9,195 nt of DNA, taken from positions 1-9,195 of the forward strand of contig CAXBLG010000106.1 of the NCBI GenBank assembly GCA_963976395.1, read 5' to 3'. The position numbers and the translations under genes were made by a program. The notes under the pieces were generated by a model, which saw nothing but the letters and a program-made list of their open reading frames with translations, ran no database searches and was not told the origin of the DNA. Position 1 is the stretch's first letter. Each line of letters opens with the position of its first letter. Positions 1 through 7,101 of this stretch are shown one piece after another. The DNA is from UBA11612 sp963976395 (GTDB taxonomy: Bacteria > Pseudomonadota > Alphaproteobacteria > Rhodospirillales > Rhodospirillaceae).

Positions 1-37
1 TGGCGTCCCCTAGGTGCCGAAAGTGGGCACCACTGGA
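1..37. repeat. Left attachment site, copy 1 (attL-like)
   Basis: TGGCGTCCCC (1-10) matches the 3' end of the tRNA-Glu gene at 9155-9164. After nine bases comes AAAGTGGGCAC (20-30), the exact reverse complement of GTGCCCACTTT at 9134-9144. The 37-bp block recurs at 73-109 with three differences in the first 36 bases. Read in the recombinase frame it encodes WRPLGAESGHHW, and this frame continues to a stop at 70-72. It is the best partner for the right end because its arm is a perfect match. Confidence 0.8.
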
Positions 38-72
38 TGGTGAACTCACAGCGCCCACAAGCCCATGCCTGA

Positions 73-109
73 TGGCGTCCCCTAGGCGCCGAAAGTGGGC
101 ATCATTGGA
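73..109. repeat. Left attachment site, copy 2
   Basis: This is a second copy of the 1-37 block, 72 bp downstream. It keeps the full 10-bp core (73-82), the nine-base spacing and the arm AAAGTGGGCAT (92-102, one mismatch to the right arm). Its three differences from copy 1 (T to C at 87, C to T at 102 and at 105) all fall in third codon positions of the recombinase frame and change no amino acid. The frame stops at TAA 130-132. It probably marks a second, related insertion at the same site. Confidence 0.75.
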
Positions 110-153
110 CTACATATTTGCTGCGCCCATAAGATTGAGCCCGGTTAGCCCGT

Positions 154-174
154 TGGCGCCCCCTGGGTGACGAA
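154..174. repeat. Left attachment site, degenerate copy 3
   Basis: TGGCGCCCCCTGGGTGACGA resembles the start of copies 1 and 2, but the AAAGTGGGCAC arm is lost. In the recombinase frame it reads WRPLGDE. Two of its changes (CGT to CGC and CTA to CTG) are synonymous and one is not (GCC to GAC). The frame continues to TAA at 232-234. It is most likely an older left end from a more distant relative, or a decayed copy. The short length leaves some room for chance. Confidence 0.5.
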
Positions 175-234
175 TGCATGAAAGAAAAGGACGTTACATC
201 AATGCTCTTAACCGGAATTGTGCGCCTGCATTAA

Positions 235-402
235 CGAAAGTTTTGACTATTGAGGCAAATTCCTAGGTGCTCATTCATATCTTTCAATACAATTTTGCAC
301 CAAGCCCGGAATGAAATCGAAAAGAATGGTGCCTGCTACTGTCGCAACCGGCACCAGCCCGGGCCTTAGTATATGGTGCGTGCCAACGAGTTAAAAGAGT
401 CT
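235..402. other. Non-coding stretch between the att repeats and the first gene
   Basis: I see no supported gene here. A 6-bp inverted repeat, GGTGCC at 328-333 and GGCACC at 350-355, could form a weak hairpin downstream of the small minus-strand gene, but it has no T-run and a 16-base loop. An open frame overlapping the next gene is only a shadow. Confidence 0.4.
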
Positions 403-648
403 CTACTTTTTCAAGCGCTTTCCGTCCGGACCGAAGCCCGCTATTTTTAGGTCGTACTCTTTCCAAATCTGAGCACGTTCCGCCTCCGACTTAGCCTCTT
501 TCATTCGCTCGCGGCACTCTTTGCGGTCTGTTGCATCGAGACGCGTGCTCCTGCAGATATCGCTGTACTTAGCAGCTTCGGCAATCGTGGGAATTGTGAT
601 TGCCATAATCGCAGCAACACAAACTGCCAGTGTAAGTTTAAATCTCAT
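403..648 (-). CDS. Small exported (periplasmic) protein of unknown function
   Basis: This 81-residue protein begins with a classic signal peptide: a positive N-terminus (MRFK), a hydrophobic core at about residues 4-22, and a likely signal peptidase I cut after the AEA ending at residue 25. The mature part is about 55 residues, short and highly charged, with two cysteines (32 and 45) that could form one disulfide and a lysine-rich end. The start is well supported by a perfect Shine-Dalgarno (complement of 652-658, GGAGGAA) a few bases upstream. It lies 91 bp downstream of the RND pump gene on the same strand and may be co-transcribed. I recognise no family. A role as an efflux accessory protein or envelope stress protein is only a guess from context. 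Confidence 0.75.
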   Translation of the reverse strand: MRFKLTLAVCVAAIMAITIPTIAEAAKYSDICRSTRLDATDRKECRERMKEAKSEAERAQIWKEYDLKIAGFGPDGKRLKK

Positions 649-739
649 AACTTCCTCCTTTGTTGAAAATGATTGATTGGATGAACTCTACCTAGCACTA
701 GAATTTAGATTACCTAGTCATCTAACGCTGGCCTCGACC
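649..739 (-). other. Gap between RND pump gene and small exported protein gene
   Basis: This 91-bp AT-rich spacer contains a weak inverted repeat (TTAGAT 705-710, ATCTAA 720-725) and three CTAG tetranucleotides, and ends in the strong ribosome binding site of the small gene. I could not identify a convincing -35/-10 pair or terminator, so whether the small gene has its own promoter is open. Confidence 0.3.
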
Positions 740-3700
740 TCATCCGCGCTCCTCCGCTGAGCCCTTTCGGCGAAGCCGCAGAAAACTCTGGGATTTCATT
801 AACTCTATAACGCGCGCACGAAAGCGCCCGAGTGAGGCGTAGGCCGTCGGAACGACGAAGAGAGTCAACAGGGTCGATGATGCCATGCCCCCGATAACCA
901 GTACGCCCATGGGGTTTCGCCATTCGGCTGCGTCGGAGGTCGCCAACGCCACAGGTAACATCCCAAAAATAGCAGACAACGCGGTCATCAGAACCGGGCG
1001 AAGGCGAACAGGACTCGCAGTCAATATGGCCTCTTGATCGTCCATACCGCCTTCCTTGAGTTGATTGGCGTAATCCACCAATAGAATACCGTTTTTCATA
1101 ACCAACCCCATGAGGGCGACAAGTCCGATTTGGGCGAAAATTGACATCGAATGCCCCGTCACATAGAGCGCGAAGAACGCGCCGACGAACGAAAGCGGGG
1201 CGGTTAGCATAATGATCATCGGCTGCGTCAGACTGTTGAACTGGCTTGCTAGAATCATGTAGAGCGCGACAAGCGCGAAGATCAAGGCGAAGACGATTGA
1301 TGTGGCGGCGGACTGCATACGCTTTGCCGTGCCTTCAACCGTAATTTGATACTCCGGCCCTAGCGATATCGAATCAATAATTCTTTCGACTTCATTGGCG
1401 GCATCACCTAAAGCTACGGCTTGCCCAGTGTTCGCGAAAACAGATATCTTTCGGGTTCGACTTTGCCGGTCAATTTGCGACGGTCCGGAGTCAATACGAA
1501 TGTCCGCCACATTCAGCAAATTGACGACTCTTCCGTCAACAGACCTCACTTGAATGAGTTGAAGCTTGCTCAATTCATCTCTTTGGTGTTCCTCTAGGCG
1601 CACCCGAACATCAAATCTATTGCCGCCCTCCTGATATGTCGCGACTTTGAGCCCTCCAACTAGAGCACGCACCGTATCGGCCAGGTCGCGCATCTGCACT
1701 TTCAAGTCCGCTGACCGCTTTCGGTCCAAGTGCACCTGAATTTCCGGTTTGCCACGCTCAAAACTGGATTTCACGTCGGCCAACATTCCGTTGGCGCGCA
1801 TATGATTCATTAGTTCCTGTGATTTCTCTTCCAGAACAGCTAGGTCCGGCCCTTGAAGGGCGTACTCCATCTCAGTCGCTGCAAACCCCGCCCCTTGGAG
1901 CCACTGAACTTCCGATACAGTTATGTCTTTTGCTTCCGGAAGCCCGCGCTGAAGTATGCCTCTCGCCTCTTCCATGATGGTAAATTGGTCGGTATCCCTC
2001 TCTTGCTTGGGCGTCAATTCGACGTAATACGAAATAATGTTGGGACGCATGCGGGCATCGCCTGCAACCGAGAAAAATACATGCTCCACATGCCGAATTT
2101 GGGATAGTGCGCGCGACGCGCGTTGTGCGACGTTTTTAGACTCGTTGATTGCAGTGCCGAGCGGGAGTTCAATTGATACCAAAAACTCGCTACGGTCTGT
2201 TTTCGAGGTAAAAGACATTGGAATCGAACTAGCAAAAACGCCACCTAAGACAACAGCGACTAGCGCAACAACCAACACCCACCAAGGACGCCGCATTGTT
2301 GCTTTCAACGACTGACCGTAGGCACGTTCAACTCGTTGGTACGCGGTCTCAAAAGCAATAGCCAATCGTCCGCGTGCCAGTTCCGCCGTAAGCATGCGTG
2401 CGGCCAAAGCGGGTGCCAAACTGACAGAGATTAAGTAGGAAACGGCCACAGAAAAAACGACAGCAAGGCCGTACTGAAGAAAAAATATTCCTATAACGCC
2501 CTGCATGAATGCGATGGGAAGGAATACCGCCATGACGGTCAGGGTGCCTGCCAATACAGCGAGGCCAACTCTGCGAACGCCAAGCGACGCCGCTTCCATT
2601 GGATCATGCCCCTCGTGTAAATGCCGGTCGATGCTATCAATAACCACAATCGCGTCATCGACAAGAAGGCCGACGGCCAGTGACAACGCAAGCAAAGTGA
2701 GCATATTTATCGTAAAATCGAAAAGATAAAAGGCGAAGAACGTGGAGATGAGCGAGGTGGGTACGGCTAGGGCAATTATGAATGTCGCCTTCGGATTGAT
2801 CATCAAGGCAAGAGTTACGAGGACAACCAGAATTACGCCGATGACGATATCGAAGAGCACGTCGCTTGCCGATGCTTCAATAAATCGTGAAACATCCTGA
2901 GTGACAGTGAACGAAACTCCCGGAGGAGCTTCCTTTTCAAGTTGTAAGACAATTTCTTTTACGGCCTGTGCTATCTCAACCGTATTGCGGCCTGACTGAC
3001 GACGGACCTGCAATGAAATGCCGGGCTTTCCATCTAGTTCCGCGTAAGTTCGTTCGTCCGCGAGACCATCCTCAACCCGCGCGACATCGCGCAGCCGTGT
3101 TGCTCGGCCATCACGATGCACAACGACAATGTCTTCGAACTCAGCAACCGACGTCATCTCCCCCATGGTTCGCACGTCAAATTCGACGCGATTTCCGTCA
3201 GCTTCCAACCGTCCCCCAGGAACTTCGGCATGCTCGCGTTGTATCGCGCGAATGACGTCGTTGACCGCAATGCCGTAACCGCGAAGGCGGTCCGCATCCA
3301 GCCAAATGCGAACCTCACGGTCTTGTCCTCCGATGAGCGATACCGATCCCACACCAGGAAGACGCTGAATGCGTTCCTTGATGACATTGTCTGAGTACAG
3401 CGTGAGATCGCGCACCGGCAACGCGCCGGAAATCATGACAGAAAGAATTGGAGCCGCATCGGGGTCCATTTTTTCGATAAGCGGCGGGTCAACATCACGC
3501 GGCAGATCGGCGAGAGCTCTCGACACCTTATCTCTGACGTCTTGCGCTTTTTCGTCTAGGCTTTCGGTCAGTGCAAATTCGACGAATACTTGTGATAGCC
3601 CCTCCGAACTTGTTGACCGAAGTGTTTCGATCCCGCCTATCGTGTTGAGGTATTCTTCGAGTACGTCTGTGACTTCACGCTCAATTGTGTCGGCAGACGC

Positions 3701-3859
3701 TCCCTCCAGTGCAGTTGTCACCGAAACATACGGGGTCTCCACTTTCGGAAAAAGATCGACACCCACGCGACTCAGAGAAATCAGCCCCAGTGCTGTCAAT
3801 GCGAGAGTTATCATCAGGGCGAAGACTGGGCGGCGTATAGAAACGTCGGCAATCCACAT
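740..3859 (-). CDS. RND-family multidrug efflux pump, inner-membrane transporter (HAE-1 type)
   Basis: At 1039 residues this is the usual length for an AcrB/MdtB/MexF-like proton antiporter, which takes substrates from the periplasm or outer membrane leaflet and exports them with an adaptor and an outer-membrane channel. Membrane segment 1 lies at about residues 10-30, followed by the first large periplasmic loop (about 31-332). A membrane block follows (about 333-485) and contains VGLLVDDAIVVID, whose Asp401-Asp402 match the AcrB proton-relay pair. The C-terminal block contains GLVMKNGILLVDYAN, with Lys922 at the AcrB Lys940 position. All key relay residues are present, so it should be functional. 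The start ATG directly follows the adaptor stop (TAGATG); a GGAG eight bases upstream lies in the adaptor end, indicating translational coupling. The substrate cannot be told from sequence. Confidence 0.95.
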   Translation of the reverse strand: MWIADVSIRRPVFALMITLALTALGLISLSRVGVDLFPKVETPYVSVTTALEGASADTIEREVTDVLEEYLNTIGGIETLRSTSSEGLSQVFVEFALTESLDEKAQDVRDKVSRALADLPRDVDPPLIEKMDPDAAPILSVMISGALPVRDLTLYSDNVIKERIQRLPGVGSVSLIGGQDREVRIWLDADRLRGYGIAVNDVIRAIQREHAEVPGGRLEADGNRVEFDVRTMGEMTSVAEFEDIVVVHRDGRATRLRDVARVEDGLADERTYAELDGKPGISLQVRRQSGRNTVEIAQAVKEIVLQLEKEAPPGVSFTVTQDVSRFIEASASDVLFDIVIGVILVVLVTLALMINPKATFIIALAVPTSLISTFFAFYLFDFTINMLTLLALSLAVGLLVDDAIVVIDSIDRHLHEGHDPMEAASLGVRRVGLAVLAGTLTVMAVFLPIAFMQGVIGIFFLQYGLAVVFSVAVSYLISVSLAPALAARMLTAELARGRLAIAFETAYQRVERAYGQSLKATMRRPWWVLVVALVAVVLGGVFASSIPMSFTSKTDRSEFLVSIELPLGTAINESKNVAQRASRALSQIRHVEHVFFSVAGDARMRPNIISYYVELTPKQERDTDQFTIMEEARGILQRGLPEAKDITVSEVQWLQGAGFAATEMEYALQGPDLAVLEEKSQELMNHMRANGMLADVKSSFERGKPEIQVHLDRKRSADLKVQMRDLADTVRALVGGLKVATYQEGGNRFDVRVRLEEHQRDELSKLQLIQVRSVDGRVVNLLNVADIRIDSGPSQIDRQSRTRKISVFANTGQAVALGDAANEVERIIDSISLGPEYQITVEGTAKRMQSAATSIVFALIFALVALYMILASQFNSLTQPMIIMLTAPLSFVGAFFALYVTGHSMSIFAQIGLVALMGLVMKNGILLVDYANQLKEGGMDDQEAILTASPVRLRPVLMTALSAIFGMLPVALATSDAAEWRNPMGVLVIGGMASSTLLTLFVVPTAYASLGRFRARVIELMKSQSFLRLRRKGSAEERG

Positions 3860-4999
3860 CTAGAATTCTCCGATTTGAACCGGCGCCCCATCGTAGAGGC
3901 GTCCCAGATTGGGACCAATGAGTACGGACTCACCCGCACTGATGCCGTTAATGACTTCCGCGAATTCAACGTCTATATCGCTAACCTCAACTGAAACCCG
4001 TTTGGCATAACCATTTTTACTGATGAACACATATCGTGCGTCGCGCGGACCTATTACCGCTCCCCGATCAACGACGGTGGCTTCGCGTGCAGGCGCAAAA
4101 ATCTCCGCTCGTGCAAACAGACCGGGCTTTATCTGATAATCAGAGTTCTCCACATAGAAGCGCACTTCGATGGAGCGCGTTTCCGGATCAATACGATCAT
4201 TGATGACGGCGATGTGGCTTGAAATTGTTTTCTGAAGTCCATCAATTGTGATGTCGGCCTGCGCGTCCGGACTTACGTCTCTAATGTTCACTTCGGGAAC
4301 AAGCACAATGACAACAACAAAATCAATTTTTTGAATTTGAACAACTGAACCGCTGGAACTTTGGCCCGCTGTCCTGCTACTCATATAGACGCCCTCATCG
4401 ACGTTGCGTCTTGTGATCGTGCCTCGAAATGGGGCTTGAACCTGGGTATCCCTAAAATCTTGCTTGGCCCTGCCGAGTGCGGCGCGCGCCATGCCAAATC
4501 TCGCGTCGGCAACGTGATACTGGGTTTCTGCGTCATCAAGGCGGTTCTGGGAAATTACACCTTCGGTCCTTAGACTTTGCGATCTCTCTAACTCACGCCG
4601 AGCGTTTTCCAGTTCTGCCTCAGCCAATGCAAGCCCGCTCTGCATCTCATCGAACCGACTTTGGTAGTTGGCTTGACGTGTTTGGAACAGGGGCGTTCCC
4701 TCATCGACACGATCACCCACTTGGACGAAAACCTTCTCGATAATTCCGTCCACCAACGGGCCGATTTCTGTGGTCTTTGATGCATACACAGCACCTGTGG
4801 CTGTGACCGTTTTTGTAATTGACTTACGATGAGCCGTTGTTGTGTTGACGGCGACTGCGGGAGAGCCCGTAGATGCGGGTATATCGAGGGCTGAGTCTTG
4901 ATTATCGTGCTTAGTGTCGCCGCATGCAGATAAAAAAAGGCATAGCGCGCCAGCAAGCGCTCGTCGCCAGCAAGGATTAATATTGGGCAATACAATCAT
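3860..4999 (-). CDS. Efflux periplasmic adaptor (membrane fusion protein), lipoprotein
   Basis: This 379-residue protein is an HlyD/AcrA-type adaptor linking the RND pump to an outer-membrane channel. The N-terminus is a lipoprotein signal with lipobox LSAC, giving lipidated Cys26 anchored in the inner membrane. Next come a lipoyl-like half domain (about 75-108, GDRVDEGTPLF), a helical hairpin rich in Glu, Ala and Arg (about 110-183), the second lipoyl half (APFRGTI, about 189-195), a beta-barrel region (about 225-300, with KPGLFARAEI) and a membrane-proximal C-terminal domain. It is the first gene of the minus-strand cluster, 95 bp from the divergent marR start, and abuts the pump gene with no gap. 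No outer-membrane channel gene is present, so a host TolC-like protein is presumably used. Its ribosome binding site is weak. Confidence 0.93.
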   Translation of the reverse strand: MIVLPNINPCWRRALAGALCLFLSACGDTKHDNQDSALDIPASTGSPAVAVNTTTAHRKSITKTVTATGAVYASKTTEIGPLVDGIIEKVFVQVGDRVDEGTPLFQTRQANYQSRFDEMQSGLALAEAELENARRELERSQSLRTEGVISQNRLDDAETQYHVADARFGMARAALGRAKQDFRDTQVQAPFRGTITRRNVDEGVYMSSRTAGQSSSGSVVQIQKIDFVVVIVLVPEVNIRDVSPDAQADITIDGLQKTISSHIAVINDRIDPETRSIEVRFYVENSDYQIKPGLFARAEIFAPAREATVVDRGAVIGPRDARYVFISKNGYAKRVSVEVSDIDVEFAEVINGISAGESVLIGPNLGRLYDGAPVQIGEF

Positions 5000-5035
5000 A
5001 GCGCGCCATATTCAGCGGAATTATTCGAATCGGAC

Positions 5036-5094
5036 TCTAGCGAAAATTAATAACTATGTATATTATAATTATGGTTAGTTAATTGGGGGATGTA
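5036..5094. promoter_or_regulatory. Divergent promoter region with a candidate MarR operator dyad
   Basis: The interval between the adaptor and marR starts is very AT-rich. TTAATAACTATG (5047-5058) and TATGGTTAGTTAA (about 5070-5082) form an imperfect inverted repeat with centre near 5064. TATAAT-like hexamers occur inside it on both strands (plus 5064-5069; minus, complement of 5062-5067), but I find no good -35 elements. MarR proteins typically bind such palindromes over their own divergent promoter, so autoregulation and repression of the efflux genes is the expected arrangement. The dyad is seen; binding is inferred. Confidence 0.5.
5085..5089 (+). promoter_or_regulatory. Ribosome binding site deciding the marR start
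   Basis: GGGGG at 5085-5089, five bases before GTG at 5095, is a plausible Shine-Dalgarno. The upstream in-frame TTG at 5083 overlaps this run and has only AT-rich sequence before it, so GTG 5095 is preferred. Confidence 0.5.
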
Positions 5095-5562
5095 GTGGAC
5101 AATCGAGCGGAACTAGACCTCGGATACGCTATTCATGACGTAGCGCGCCTCCTTCGGCGTGCGTTCGATGAGCGAGTGCGTAAGTACGAACTGACCCGTG
5201 CTCAGTGGAGGGTCTTGGCGCATCTGTATCGCTGCGATGGACAGACCCAGGCGGAGCTCGCCAGTCAACTCGACATGGAGCCCGCACCAGTAGGTCGTAT
5301 GCTGGATAAACTGGAAAAACAGGGATGGATCATACGTCGTAACGATGAAAACGACAGAAGGGCACGACGCGTGCTTATGACCAAAAAAATCCGCCCGCAC
5401 GTTAGCGAATTGCGCCAGGAGGCGATTGAGTTGTACGCGGTGGCCGTGGCGAGTTGCGGCGAGAAGCAAGTGCGCGCGTTTTTTTCAGTCCTGGAAAAGA
5501 TGAAAGAAAACCTTACACGCGACTTGGACCATAAGAATGTGAGTAATCTGCCCCCGTGTTAG
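5095..5562 (+). CDS. MarR/SlyA-family transcriptional regulator
   Basis: From GTG 5095 the protein is 155 residues (159 from the alternative TTG at 5083), typical for the family. It has an N-terminal dimerisation helix, then LTRAQWRVLAHL (about 33-44), a helix-turn-helix with TQAELASQLDMEPAPVGRML (about 51-70), and a wing containing the family signature around DRRARRVLMT (about 87-96). A C-terminal helical segment completes the dimerisation fold. MarR proteins are usually repressors relieved by small phenolic or toxic ligands. Being divergent from the adaptor/pump genes across a shared dyad, this one very likely controls the efflux operon and itself. The ligand is unknown. The stop codon TAG (5560-5562) lies at the tip of a strong hairpin. 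Confidence 0.93.
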   Translation: MDNRAELDLGYAIHDVARLLRRAFDERVRKYELTRAQWRVLAHLYRCDGQTQAELASQLDMEPAPVGRMLDKLEKQGWIIRRNDENDRRARRVLMTKKIRPHVSELRQEAIELYAVAVASCGEKQVRAFFSVLEKMKENLTRDLDHKNVSNLPPC

Positions 5563-5573
5563 TAACACGGGGG
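5551..5573 (+). terminator. Strong hairpin at the marR stop codon, terminator-like
   Basis: CCCCCGTGTT (5551-5560), loop AGT, then AACACGGGGG (5564-5573) form a perfect 10-bp stem overlapping the last codons and the TAG stop of marR. No T-run follows (GTTCC instead), so it is not a canonical intrinsic terminator. It could still stop transcription, protect the 3' end, or work for transcription from either side. Confidence 0.4.
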
Positions 5574-5948
5574 GTTCCAAATACACCTCCGCCCTTCAGT
5601 TCAGTAGAAATCCCTGGTTTACCGGGGGTTTCCGCCAGGAAACCTCTCGCCAAGTCCTTTGGGGTGCGGGTGAGCGGGGTCAAGGCTGGCGCATAGCGCC
5701 ACGGCGCAGCTGCGGCCTTGATGCCGTGTAAGCCTGCGCCCCACTCGTTGCAGGGTTATCGACTGCTCAGTTTTGCGCTGAAATTGCATCTCATCCTTGT
5801 CGATTCGCGCGTTTTTTTAGACTCACACCCCGTTCTTGAATCGAATTCGTGCCTAAAGTGCGCAAATGTCCGCACGTATACGTAGGAAAATGCAGAGGGC
5901 ATGTCGTTTTTTACTGACAGACTCCCGGTCATGGTTCCTCATGTATGA
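5574..5948 (+). other. Structured non-coding region, candidate origin for the Rep-like protein
   Basis: No gene is supported here. Hairpin GGTTTCC/GGAAACC (5627-5633, 5638-5644) has a 4-base loop. A cruciform-like unit at 5680-5721 has outer stem TCAAGGC/GCCTTGA enclosing the hairpin TGGCGC-ATA-GCGCCA (5687-5701) and the palindrome CGCAGCTGCG (5705-5714). Nearer the rep start are CGAATTCG (5842-5849), GTGCG/CGCAC (5858-5862, 5871-5875) and ACGTATACGT (5874-5883). Rolling-circle initiators and relaxases commonly nick in such structures next to their own gene, so this is a plausible double-strand origin or oriT. No convincing promoter was found. Confidence 0.4.
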
Positions 5949-6965
5949 ATGAGCGAAGCAAAAATCAGAGCGAAAAAAGACACTCTCAGCGACAAAATCG
6001 GGGCGAGCAACGTCGTCTCTGAATCCGCTGAACCCAAGTTCCTGCTGTCAGGGCTGGATAGCCTTTATGTCTCGTATTTCTTTAGCGCGAAGCTTTCCAA
6101 TGTCGATTGGGAGGAGCTGGCTTTTCAAAAAGAACGGCTCAAGGCGGGCGGTAGCCGGGATGGACAGGCCATTCGGCTCGGCTGCGAGCGATTTATGCTG
6201 CAGCCCTATGGCAGCAAGCCCTACACCTACGTGCTGCGCAATCGGTACTTCATTGTCCGCTTAGCTGAAAACATGAATCCATGCTGCCACGTACAATTTC
6301 TGTCCGAAGGGCTTTGGGAAAACGGCCCCCAAAAGCAAGTCAGCCAATTTGAATTATGGGCCGCGTCTGTAGGGTTCACGAATACACGCATGCCGGTCGT
6401 ATCAAGGGCGGATTGGGCCTTTGATTTTCAATTGAGCCAAATTGACTTCGATGAAAACGATTTCGTTTCTCTGTCCCGCAAAGATTCCAAGCACCGTGCG
6501 GACGGTAAAGCCCAAACATTCACATTTGGGACGGGCGATAAGCTGGTTCGAATTTACGACAAGACCGTTGAGATCGAGGAAAAGAGCGGCAAAACATACT
6601 TTTACCAAATTTGGAAATGCCGGGAGAATATTTGGCGAATTGAATTTCAAATGCGCGGCGAAGGCTTGCGCCAATTTGGAATTAGAAGCCCGTCTGAACT
6701 TTTCGCACGGCAAATAGGGCTGCTTTTGAACTCAGCCCAAAAACACACAAGCTTGCGTGTTCCGTCAGGCGACAAAAACCGCTCAAGATGGCCGCTTCAC
6801 CCCCTGTGGCGCGCCCTGTTGGATGCCATTCAGGCCTCTCCGCAAACTGTGCGCAGTGAGCCGCTAGGACAGCGCACTGCCTCTGCGCCTGCGTCTCCAG
6901 GAGCAAGAAAAGTCGTTCTATGGGAGTCTGAAGGGCCTAGGTGCCCTCTGGACCATCATGGATGA
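5949..6965 (+). CDS. Replication initiation factor-like protein (Rep_trans type), probably frameshifted near its 3' end
   Basis: The 338-residue product resembles the replication initiation factor family (RstA of CTX-phage, MobT/NicK-like relaxases) by motif pattern. Seen: GLDSLYVSY near the N-terminus (35-43), SRADWAFDF (152-160), FTFGTGDKLVRIYDKTVEI (191-209, with the characteristic Arg-x-Tyr-Asp-Lys), WRIEFQMR (229-236) and SRWPLHPLW (279-287). Such proteins nick DNA for rolling-circle replication or mobilisation. The last ~30 residues look unnatural (Ala/Pro/Gly-rich, rare Arg codons), while the +1 frame over the same bases continues as good coding sequence to 7101. The full-length form would then be about 383 residues. 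The start lacks a clear Shine-Dalgarno; upstream in-frame sequence is closed by a stop at 5946-5948. The family assignment is from memory of motifs, so moderate. Confidence 0.6.
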   Translation: MSEAKIRAKKDTLSDKIGASNVVSESAEPKFLLSGLDSLYVSYFFSAKLSNVDWEELAFQKERLKAGGSRDGQAIRLGCERFMLQPYGSKPYTYVLRNRYFIVRLAENMNPCCHVQFLSEGLWENGPQKQVSQFELWAASVGFTNTRMPVVSRADWAFDFQLSQIDFDENDFVSLSRKDSKHRADGKAQTFTFGTGDKLVRIYDKTVEIEEKSGKTYFYQIWKCRENIWRIEFQMRGEGLRQFGIRSPSELFARQIGLLLNSAQKHTSLRVPSGDKNRSRWPLHPLWRALLDAIQASPQTVRSEPLGQRTASAPASPGARKVVLWESEGPRCPLDHHG

Positions 6966-7101
6966 GTCCGATGAACCACTTTCAATGGAGGAAACACTCT
7001 CGCGCCTGAAATTAGGACTGCAACTCCGCCACTACAATCGGGCTGAATGGTCCGCTGAAATCTACCGCCGCCAAGCGCTGTACGAGTTAGGGGAATGGTG
7101 A
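6958..7101 (+). CDS. Small ORF, probably the displaced C-terminal part of the Rep-like protein
   Basis: Read from ATG 6958 this gives 47 residues beginning MDESDEPLSMEETLSRLKLG and ending LYELGEW, overlapping the upstream stop by 8 bp. The same frame is open back to 6868, where it reads RLRLQEQEKSFYGSLKGLG with normal codon use, so I think it is the original C-terminus of the Rep-like protein, split off by a +1 shift between about 6868 and 6900. As a separate gene it has no visible Shine-Dalgarno and would depend on translational coupling. Its stop overlaps the next ATG (ATGGTGA, 7095-7101). Confidence 0.5.
   Translation: MDESDEPLSMEETLSRLKLGLQLRHYNRAEWSAEIYRRQALYELGEW

Noticed and set aside
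1..174. Spaced repeats at 1, 73 and 154 as a CRISPR array
   Set aside because: There are only three copies with unequal conservation and unequal spacing (72 and 81 bp), and the repeat matches the tRNA-Glu end; stacked attachment sites explain it better.
284..466. 60-residue minus-strand open frame near the left end
   Set aside because: It overlaps the small exported protein gene in another frame and has no ribosome binding site or recognisable domain.
3369..3863. Long plus-strand open frame opposite the RND pump start
   Set aside because: It lies wholly antisense to a well-supported pump gene, has a serine/threonine-rich composition typical of shadow frames and no ribosome binding site.
4588..4995. 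Minus-strand open frame overlapping the adaptor gene
   Set aside because: It is another frame over the lipoprotein adaptor, whose domains and lipobox are clear; the alternative product shows no recognisable features.
5806..5820. Intrinsic terminator suggested by GCGCG followed by seven Ts
   Set aside because: No adjacent inverted repeat of useful length precedes the T-run.
6868..6965. Programmed ribosomal frameshift in the Rep-like gene
   Set aside because: I saw no standard slippery heptamer or RNA-release-factor-like signal at the transition, so a mutation or base-call error is the simpler reading.
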